Assembly: GCA_948560485.1 (NCBI GenBank)
Contig: CAOXUF010000122.1
Span: forward strand, 1-6,517
Length of the DNA: 6,517 nt
Reading direction: 5' to 3'
Source of the DNA: an uncultured Eubacterium sp.
GTDB taxonomy: Bacteria; Bacillota_A; Clostridia; Lachnospirales; Lachnospiraceae
This document shows positions 1 through 3,988 of this stretch, in pieces. Made by a program: the position numbers and the translations under genes. The notes beneath the pieces are model-generated. The model had not been told where the DNA came from. It did no database searches and saw nothing but the letters and a program-made list of their open reading frames with translations. Numbering within the stretch: the first letter of the stretch is position 1; every line of letters begins with the position of its first letter.

Positions 1-54
1 GGTTATATGACACCTCAGCAAAAGGAGGATGAGGAATTAAAAAAAGCAGCATAA
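1..54 (+). CDS. 3' end of an unidentified upstream gene (partial)
   Basis: Frame 1 is open from the window edge and ends at a TAA at 52-54, giving a 17-residue tail (GYMTPQQKEDEELKKAA). The tail is charged and lysine/glutamate-rich, ending in KKAA. Similar Lys/Ala-rich ends are seen in the nuclease (VKAA) and the annealing protein (KTKAA) downstream, so it is compatible with a gene of the same operon. Seventeen residues are too few to assign a family. It does not resemble the missing N-terminus of the YqaJ nuclease that follows. It could also be a chance open frame. Confidence 0.35.
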   Translation, partial: GYMTPQQKEDEELKKAA

Positions 55-112
55 TCTTTCAACTTTTTTTGTCCAAAGTATTGACATAGGTCCAGAGATT
101 GACAACGAGGCA

Positions 113-862
113 ATGCGCCAGGGAAGGGAACTTGAGGACTATGTGGCAAGAAGATTTACGGAAACAACCGGAAAGAAAGTAAGAAGAGCCAACTTTATGT
201 ATTATGATGAGAAGTATCCGTTTATGCTTGCGGATGTTGACCGGATGGTTGTAGGGGAGAATGCCGGGCTGGAATGTAAAACCGCAAGCCCCTACCTGGC
301 AGATAAATGGAAGGACGGAAAAATTCCCATTTCCTATCAGATACAGTGCTATCACTATATGTCTGTCTGCAATGCAGACGCATGGTATATCGCGGTCGTT
401 ATCTATGGCAGGGAGTTTAAATACTATCGGATAGAGCGGGATGAGGAAGCGCTTTTGGATCTCCGGCGAATGGAACAGAACTTTTGGGAGAACCACGTTT
501 TGAAAAGAATACTGCCGAAGCCGGACGGTTCGGAGCTTGCAGATAAGGTAATCTCCGGGTATTTTCAGAAGTCCATGAAGGAGACCATACCCCTTAGAGG
601 CTTTGATGAAAAATTAGACCGCCGTCAGGAACTGGAACTTCTTTTGGAGGAAATGACTACGGAAAAGAAGCAGATCGAACAGGAGCTAAAGCTGTATCTT
701 GGAGAGGCGGAGACAGCGGAAAATGCAAACTACCGGGTATCATGGAAGTCTGTGAGTAGTCAGCGGATAGATGAAAAGAGGCTTAGGGAGGAACGACCGG
801 AGGTGTATGAGCAGTATCGGAAGACGTTGAATTTCAGGAGGTTTACAGTAAAGGCAGCGTAA
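113..862 (+). CDS. YqaJ-family phage recombination exonuclease, N-terminally truncated
   Basis: Member of the YqaJ/lambda-exonuclease branch of the PD-(D/E)XK nucleases, which resect double-stranded DNA ends 5' to 3' and hand the single strand to an annealing protein. Visible motifs are RQGRELEDYV (2-11, probable metal-ligand E8), LADVDRMVVG (39-48, D43), GLECKT (52-57, the E54-x-K56 catalytic signature) and YQIQCYHYM (75-83). A charged helical, probably coiled-coil stretch spans about 165-200. The C-terminus (YRVSWK, then RRF) is typical of clostridial YqaJ proteins. The 249 residues are short for a family usually above 300. The first ATG is the internal Met of the family motif NEAMRQG, and recognisable in-frame sequence (IDIGPEIDNEA) continues upstream to about 80 before a stop at 38-40. 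The family's opening segment (GGSDAA-type motif, with the Arg/Ser phosphate-binding residues) is absent from all three forward frames. No good ribosome binding site precedes ATG 113. It is probably a 5'-deleted, impaired gene; family assignment is secure, activity doubtful. Confidence 0.85.
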   Translation: MRQGRELEDYVARRFTETTGKKVRRANFMYYDEKYPFMLADVDRMVVGENAGLECKTASPYLADKWKDGKIPISYQIQCYHYMSVCNADAWYIAVVIYGREFKYYRIERDEEALLDLRRMEQNFWENHVLKRILPKPDGSELADKVISGYFQKSMKETIPLRGFDEKLDRRQELELLLEEMTTEKKQIEQELKLYLGEAETAENANYRVSWKSVSSQRIDEKRLREERPEVYEQYRKTLNFRRFTVKAA

Positions 863-876
863 AATTTTGCTGATAA

Positions 877-895
877 ATTTACGTGTAGATTTACA
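877..895. promoter_or_regulatory. Candidate operator for the toxin-antitoxin module
   Basis: ATTTAC occurs twice in direct orientation (877-882 and 889-894). The second copy sits inside a small imperfect palindrome, TGTAGATTTACA (884-895, arms TGTA/TACA). The site abuts the proposed -35 element at 896-901. Phd/YefM antitoxins commonly autorepress by binding short repeats at their promoter, so this is a reasonable binding site. The repeats are short and could be chance in AT-rich DNA. Confidence 0.25.
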
Positions 896-924
896 TTGTT
901 ATTTTCTGCGAAAGGTGGTATACT
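896..924 (+). promoter_or_regulatory. Probable sigma-70/SigA promoter with extended -10 for the TA module
   Basis: TTGTTA (896-901) as -35 and TATACT (919-924) as -10 are separated by exactly 17 bases. The -10 is preceded by TG-n (TG at 916-917), the extended -10 motif favoured in Gram-positive bacteria. Transcription would begin near 931, inside the longest antitoxin reading frame and immediately upstream of the SD-like AAAGGAAAGGAA. This gives the TA pair its own promoter, separate from the nuclease gene, and favours ATG 952 as the antitoxin start. Confidence 0.55.
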
Positions 925-930
925 ATGGGA

Positions 931-942
931 AAAGGAAAGGAA
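931..942 (+). promoter_or_regulatory. Ribosome binding site deciding the antitoxin start
   Basis: AAAGGAAAGGAA lies with its last GGAA nine bases before ATG 952. The alternative ATG at 925 has its own SD-like AGGTGG (913-918), but that stretch is part of the extended -10 promoter and would not be in a transcript starting near 931. It could be used only on read-through messages from the nuclease gene. Confidence 0.45.
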
Positions 943-951
943 CGATTGTTT

Positions 952-1197
952 ATGCCGAATATTAAACCTATTTCAGACTTAAGAAATTATACAGAAGTTT
1001 TAAAAGAGGCTGCAGATGGTTCTCCAGTATTTCTAACCAAGAATGGACGGGGCGAATATGTTATTTTAAATATGGCGGAGTACGACCGTATGAAAGCAAT
1101 GTTGACTTTAATGTCCAAGCTGGAAGAAGGAGAAAACTCTGCAAGAGAGGGAGGTTTTCTGTCTGCAGATGAAGTAGAGGCTGAATTGGGGATATGA
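952..1197 (+). CDS. Phd/YefM-family type II antitoxin
   Basis: An 81-residue labile antitoxin that should bind and neutralise the RelE/ParE-type toxin encoded directly downstream and, with it, repress its own promoter. The N-terminal half (MPNIKPISDLRNYTEVL, then GSPVFLTKNGRGEYVILNM) is the classic Phd/YefM DNA-binding fold: the conserved RNY element followed by the strand pair PVFLTKNGRGEYVIL and an EYDRM helix. The C-terminal half (about 45-81) is acidic and helical, as expected of the toxin-wrapping tail. An in-frame ATG at 925 would add MGKGKERLF. I prefer 952 because family members begin with MPNIKP-like sequence, a purine-rich SD precedes it, and the predicted transcript starts after 925. 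Its stop overlaps the toxin start (ATGA), so translation is coupled. Family confidence is high; the start is moderately sure. Confidence 0.88.
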   Translation: MPNIKPISDLRNYTEVLKEAADGSPVFLTKNGRGEYVILNMAEYDRMKAMLTLMSKLEEGENSAREGGFLSADEVEAELGI

Positions 1198-1520
1198 TGG
1201 AACTGAAATATACACCAAAGGCGAAAGAGGATCTGCAGAATGTAAAGTATTCGATTTTGGATACTTGTGGCAGTGAGGAAACCGCCGCAAAAGTTTTAAG
1301 GGAGATTACAAAGACAGTCAGGAATCTTGCAGTGTTTCCCTATATGGGAACCGAGCTTGTAAAAACAACAGGGGTTTTGACAGATTACCGCAGTCTGTTT
1401 TGCAGGCATAATTATATCTTTTACAGAATAGAAGGAAACTGCATACTTATTATCAGGATTTTAAATGAGAAGCAGGACTATATGAGAGTCCTTTTCGGGA
1501 TCAAAGAGACAGAAGAATAG
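1194..1520 (+). CDS. RelE/ParE-family type II toxin
   Basis: A 108-residue protein beginning MMELKYTPKAKEDLQ, the usual opening strand and helix of RelE/ParE toxins, followed by a helical stretch (27-47) ending LAVFPYMG, where family members often read L..fP.mG. The beta-sheet part is DYRSLFCRHNYIFYRIEGN (64-82), then ILIIRIL (84-90) and EKQDYMRVLF (92-101). These match the typical yR..... nYrifYri...i.ilrilh..rdy pattern and retain basic residues R66, R71, R78, R88 and R98. RelE members cleave mRNA on the ribosome while ParE members poison gyrase; the sequence alone does not tell which applies. The start ATG overlaps the antitoxin stop by ATGA, a normal TA arrangement giving coupling. A second ATG at 1197 would shorten it by one residue. 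There is no strong independent SD. The gene appears intact. Confidence 0.87.
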   Translation: MMELKYTPKAKEDLQNVKYSILDTCGSEETAAKVLREITKTVRNLAVFPYMGTELVKTTGVLTDYRSLFCRHNYIFYRIEGNCILIIRILNEKQDYMRVLFGIKETEE

Positions 1521-1535
1521 CGGGATACAGGAACA

Positions 1536-1569
1536 AGGGAGAGGTTAAAAGCCTCTCCTTATTTTATTT
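1536..1569 (+). terminator. Rho-independent terminator-like hairpin between toxin and annealing-protein genes
   Basis: GGAGAGG (1538-1544) pairs perfectly with CCTCTCC (1552-1558). The stem extends outward by a G-T and an A-T pair, encloses a 7-base loop, and is followed by TTATTTTATTT (1559-1569). It lies 15 bases after the toxin stop and would end the TA transcript. The T-tract runs directly into the SD of the next gene, so it may also attenuate read-through into the annealing protein. The tail is interrupted by A residues, so efficiency is uncertain. Confidence 0.6.
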
Positions 1570-1576
1570 GGAGGAG
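1570..1576 (+). promoter_or_regulatory. Ribosome binding site of the annealing-protein gene
   Basis: GGAGGAG lies just ahead of ATG 1580 (five bases from GGAGG to the start). This identifies 1580 rather than the in-frame TTG at 1568, whose codons overlap this SD. CTCTCC in the upstream hairpin's right arm is complementary to most of it, so the two structures could compete. Confidence 0.6.
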
Positions 1577-1579
1577 AAG

Positions 1580-2440
1580 ATGACAGCAAAACAGGAATTA
1601 GCAAAGAAGGCAGGAAGCATAAAAGAAAAAGATTTGCGGGAACAGAATAAGAGAGGAGAAGAGCAGGAAAAGGGAGGCATTCATGGTAAGGCTGTTGAAT
1701 CACCCGTCAGAGGGCAGCCAATGCTCCGGCTGCTGCGCGCAGATGAAATTGAGTGCAGGGTAGGGGTGGTAAATGAAAAGGGATTGAGCCTTTTATTATT
1801 TAAGGACGCCCGCGTAGACCAGAAGATTTTAGATGAAACTTTTACTCCCTTCGGTTGGAGGAGAACCCATCAGAGCATTGACGGGAATCTGTATTGTACG
1901 GTGGAAATATGGGATGAGGAAAAACGCCAATGGATTGCCAAGCAGGATGTAGGGACCACCAGCTATTCGGAGAAGGAAAAGGGGCAGGCTTCAGATTCCT
2001 TTAAACGCGCCTGTTTTAATTGGGGGCTTGGAAGGGAGCTTTATACCGCTCCGTTTATCTGGATATCTGCAGGAATTGCCAGTATCCAGCAGAAGGGGGA
2101 CCGGTACATCACGACAGACCGTTTTTCAGTAGATTCCATTTCTTATAATGAAGAGCGGGAAATCAACGGGCTTGTCATTTTGAACGGAAAGAGAGATAAG
2201 GTATTTGAATTAAAGCAGGAGGCGGAGCCGCAGAAGAAACGGGAAGCAAGAAAGAAAACCGAAACAAAAGACATAGCGGAGACACAAAGAAAAGTTCTGG
2301 AGGAAGAACTTGACCGTACCGGGGTGACGATCGAGGCGGTTATGGAGAGGTATCAAATAGAACGGCTGGAGGATATGACGCCGGAGATTTATGAAAAAGC
2401 TCTTCAGGGACTGAAAAAGACAAAGACAAAAGCCGCATAG
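1580..2440 (+). CDS. Rad52/Rad22-family single-strand DNA annealing protein (phage recombinase)
   Basis: A 286-residue recombinase of the Rad52/Rad22 superfamily found in phages and mobile elements, which anneals complementary single strands exposed by a partner exonuclease. After a charged, likely disordered N-terminus (1-45), the core runs about 48-162. It shows a region around LKxADEIECRVG-like sequence (51-62), a strand pair (LYCTVEIWD, 104-112) and the diagnostic segment VGTTSYSEKEKGQASDSFKR (124-143), continuing ACFNWGLGRELY (144-155). This corresponds to the G..s.....KgeA.tDalKRA...fG...Y signature of Rad52. A basic linker (about 210-232) leads to a helical C-terminal domain (233-280: AETQRKVLEEEL, YQIERLEDMTPEIYEKAL) of a type often carried by phage recombination proteins. 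The start is ATG 1580, with GGAGGAG in front. It would pair with the YqaJ nuclease upstream, but the TA module separates them and the nuclease looks truncated. Family assignment is confident. Confidence 0.88.
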   Translation: MTAKQELAKKAGSIKEKDLREQNKRGEEQEKGGIHGKAVESPVRGQPMLRLLRADEIECRVGVVNEKGLSLLLFKDARVDQKILDETFTPFGWRRTHQSIDGNLYCTVEIWDEEKRQWIAKQDVGTTSYSEKEKGQASDSFKRACFNWGLGRELYTAPFIWISAGIASIQQKGDRYITTDRFSVDSISYNEEREINGLVILNGKRDKVFELKQEAEPQKKREARKKTETKDIAETQRKVLEEELDRTGVTIEAVMERYQIERLEDMTPEIYEKALQGLKKTKTKAA

Positions 2441-2494
2441 TCCATAGTGGGGAGCCGGTAAGCGTACAGAGAAGATAGCAGGAGGACTATTGAT

Positions 2495-2827
2495 ATGGAA
2501 GATAATCAAACAGAGCAGGGAAAAATGAAATCAGAAAAATGTGAGGAAGGAACTGCAGAAAATATAGAAGATACAGAAAGGACAGGAGATATGATAATAG
2601 GAAGAATTTATGACAAGGTATTTGTTCCCATGAGCGAATCATCGGGGAGCGCGGATGAGGCAATGAATGAGAGGTTAATTCTTTTGATTGAGGGAGCAGA
2701 TATAGAGCATATGACGAAAACATCCCTGGCAGATTTAATATGTAAGGGAGCTGTAATTGGTCAGAGAGAGGGATTCATTTCGGGAGTACGCTTTACAGCC
2801 CGCCTTCTCTGTAACATGCTGTCTTAG
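2495..2827 (+). CDS. Small acidic protein of unknown function
   Basis: A 110-residue protein preceded by a good SD (GGAGG, 2481-2485, nine bases before ATG). The first 35 residues are low-complexity and acidic (rich in E, K, T). A folded C-terminal part follows: IIGRIYDKVFVPM (34-46), a helix around EAMNERLILLIEGADI (55-70), and LADLICKGAVIGQREGFISG (78-97) then VRFTARLL (98-105). The closing GQREGFISGVRFTARLL pattern resembles the end of small clostridial element-borne proteins such as the DUF6809 type, but I recall this only loosely and do not assign it. No membrane segment or catalytic motif is visible. It lies 54 bases after the annealing protein and 14 bases before the next start, so it is probably co-transcribed with both. 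Coding is well supported; function is unknown. Confidence 0.75.
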   Translation: MEDNQTEQGKMKSEKCEEGTAENIEDTERTGDMIIGRIYDKVFVPMSESSGSADEAMNERLILLIEGADIEHMTKTSLADLICKGAVIGQREGFISGVRFTARLLCNMLS

Positions 2828-2841
2828 GGGAGGTGGAGAAA

Positions 2842-3723
2842 ATGGATTATAAAACATATAAGGAATCTTTAAGAGAGAAAGTCCAGGAAGAGTTAGGAGA
2901 GAATGTGTCTGTCTATTATGCGGAAATGGTTAAGAATAATAATGTAAAGCAAGAGGCGCTGGTGCTGCAGACGAAAGAAGAGAATACAACGCCGATGATT
3001 TTTGTAGACAGTCTTTTAGAGGCATATGCCTGTACCGGAAATATAGAAGAGAGTAAAAATTCAGTATTGGAGATCTATAAGCGGAGAGATGATGTGTTGG
3101 CGGAATGGAATGGTTTTGACTGGGAGCAGGTTAAGCCGTATATTAGAATCCGGCTGGTCAGGATGGATGGAAATGAGGAATATTTGAAAGACAAGCCATA
3201 TAAGAAGGTATTGGATTTGGCAATGATATTTGTTGTACTGCTGAATGAGAAAGAAGGAGAAATGGCAGCCCAAGTCTTGTGGACACAGATGGAGGTATGG
3301 GGGATTGATATAGAGGAACTTTACCTGACGGCAATAGATAATTTTAGAAAAGAAGAATTTACCATAACGAATATGGCGTCTCTGTTTCCGACGGAGTTGG
3401 CGGAGGAACTGGAAATGGGTATTGATATGTATATCTTTTCTACAAAAAACCGGATTCATGGAGCTAGGGCAATGCTGCGAGTGGATATGCTGAAAACATT
3501 TGCAAATGAGAAGGGGTGTAATCTTTTTATACTGCCAAGTTCGGTGCATGAGGTTTTGCTCATTTGTGATGAGAAAGGAATATGTGTGGCGGGACTGAAA
3601 GCAATGGTTAGTACTGTTAATAGTGATCAGGATGCCATAGAGGTGGAGGAGGTATTATCAGATTCTGTTTATTATTATGACAGGGGAAAAGGGAAAGTTA
3701 GAATTGCAGAGGAGGAGACATAG
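2842..3723 (+). CDS. DUF5688-like protein
   Basis: A 293-residue soluble protein matching my recollection of DUF5688, a family frequent in Lachnospiraceae accessory DNA and without known biochemical function. Characteristic points are the opening MDYKTYKESLREKVQEELGE (1-20), KNNNVKQEALVL (31-42), PMIFVDSLLEAY (51-62), KVLDLAMIFVVLL (122-134), the VWGIDIEELY segment (152-161), and a strongly conserved end, NLFILPSSVHEVLLI (227-241) followed by VLSDSVYYYDRGKGK (271-285). The SSVHE histidine-glutamate stretch is the most distinctive feature, but calling it catalytic would be guesswork. An in-frame GTG at 2833 would add three residues. ATG 2842 is preferred because the purine-rich SD (GGGAGG/AGGTGG, 2828-2836) lies just ahead of it and overlaps the GTG. 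Its last codons contain the SD of the tiny downstream gene. Confidence 0.8.
   Translation: MDYKTYKESLREKVQEELGENVSVYYAEMVKNNNVKQEALVLQTKEENTTPMIFVDSLLEAYACTGNIEESKNSVLEIYKRRDDVLAEWNGFDWEQVKPYIRIRLVRMDGNEEYLKDKPYKKVLDLAMIFVVLLNEKEGEMAAQVLWTQMEVWGIDIEELYLTAIDNFRKEEFTITNMASLFPTELAEELEMGIDMYIFSTKNRIHGARAMLRVDMLKTFANEKGCNLFILPSSVHEVLLICDEKGICVAGLKAMVSTVNSDQDAIEVEEVLSDSVYYYDRGKGKVRIAEEET
3711..3717 (+). promoter_or_regulatory. Ribosome binding site inside the DUF5688-like gene, serving a short ORF
   Basis: GGAGGAG at the end of the upstream coding sequence lies seven bases before GTG 3725, an ideal distance. It supports translation of the 32-codon ORF that follows. These bases also encode the Glu-rich C-terminus of the upstream protein, so the match may be incidental. 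Confidence 0.45.
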
Positions 3724-3724
3724 T

Positions 3725-3823
3725 GTGAACAGAACAAAAATTTGTATTATTTTATTTACACTTATCATACTGGTATTTGTGTTTAAGGAAACAGTAATTG
3801 AATTAATATGTGCTGTTTTATAA
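3725..3823 (+). CDS. 32-residue hydrophobic single-pass membrane peptide
   Basis: A short ORF from GTG 3725 to TAA 3821-3823 encodes MNRTKICIILFTLIILVFVF followed by KETVIELICAVL. A basic N-terminus (R3, K5) precedes an uninterrupted hydrophobic segment at about 6-20, long enough for a short transmembrane helix. A charged turn (K21, E22) and a second amphipathic stretch follow. It is probably inserted in the cell membrane. It starts one base after the upstream stop, with GGAGGAG at optimal spacing, suggesting coupled translation. Size and shape recall small membrane peptides such as type I-like toxins or membrane-protein regulators, but no family is recognised. The frame may be fortuitous, since AT-rich DNA readily yields hydrophobic codons. 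Confidence 0.5.
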   Translation: MNRTKICIILFTLIILVFVFKETVIELICAVL

Positions 3824-3911
3824 GAACTGTTCAAAGAATGGCTATGCTTTCTTATTGTAAATACTAGTTACTAAATTTAGGGAAGAGGTCAGAGTATTTA
3901 GGAGCAAAATA

Positions 3912-3970
3912 TAGTAAAAAGAAGGGAAAATTTGCCAATGTCTTTATTATATGGATAGCAAATTTTCCCT
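3912..3970 (-). terminator. Terminator of the minus-strand STAND ATPase gene
   Basis: AGGGAAAATTTGC (3923-3935) and GCAAATTTTCCCT (3958-3970) form a 13-bp perfect stem around a 22-base loop. Read on the minus strand, the hairpin begins 18 bases after the stop codon at 3989-3991 and is followed by TCTTTTTACTAT, a usable U-tract. On the plus strand the bases after the hairpin (GGATAAGATGG) have no T-run, so it is directional. The loop is larger than usual for an intrinsic terminator. Confidence 0.65.
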
Positions 3971-3988
3971 GGATAAGATGGACAACGA

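Noticed and set aside
20..31. Strong SD-like AAAGGAGG near the left edge
   Set aside because: The only nearby ATG (29-31) abuts it directly and opens a frame that stops after a few codons. The purines also encode the tail of the upstream frame.
81..86. Perfect TTGACA as a -35 element ahead of the nuclease remnant
   Set aside because: No -10-like hexamer lies 16-18 bases downstream (AACGAG region), and the site is within sequence that translates into family-like residues.
59..496. 145-residue minus-strand open frame over the nuclease gene
   Set aside because: It is antisense to conserved YqaJ motifs and has no SD or recognisable domain; it is a shadow of the real gene.
1568..1570. TTG as start codon of the annealing protein
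   Set aside because: It overlaps the SD GGAGGAG itself; ATG 1580 has that SD upstream and is the better start.
2210..2723. Two overlapping minus-strand frames (99 and 78 residues), Leu/Phe/Ser-rich
   Set aside because: They are antisense translations of lysine/glutamate-rich coding sequence, which yield Phe/Leu/Ser runs by chance; no initiation signals.
3061..3549. 162-residue minus-strand open frame over the DUF5688-like gene
   Set aside because: Its composition (His, Cys, Phe-rich) is typical of antisense frames, and the plus-strand protein carries the conserved family motifs.
3830..3925. A terminator or structured RNA for the plus-strand operon in the convergent gap
   Set aside because: Only weak, bulged pairing (AAAGAATGGC with GCTTTCTT) and no clean T-tract were found. 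The strong hairpin at 3923-3970 has its T-tract on the minus strand only.
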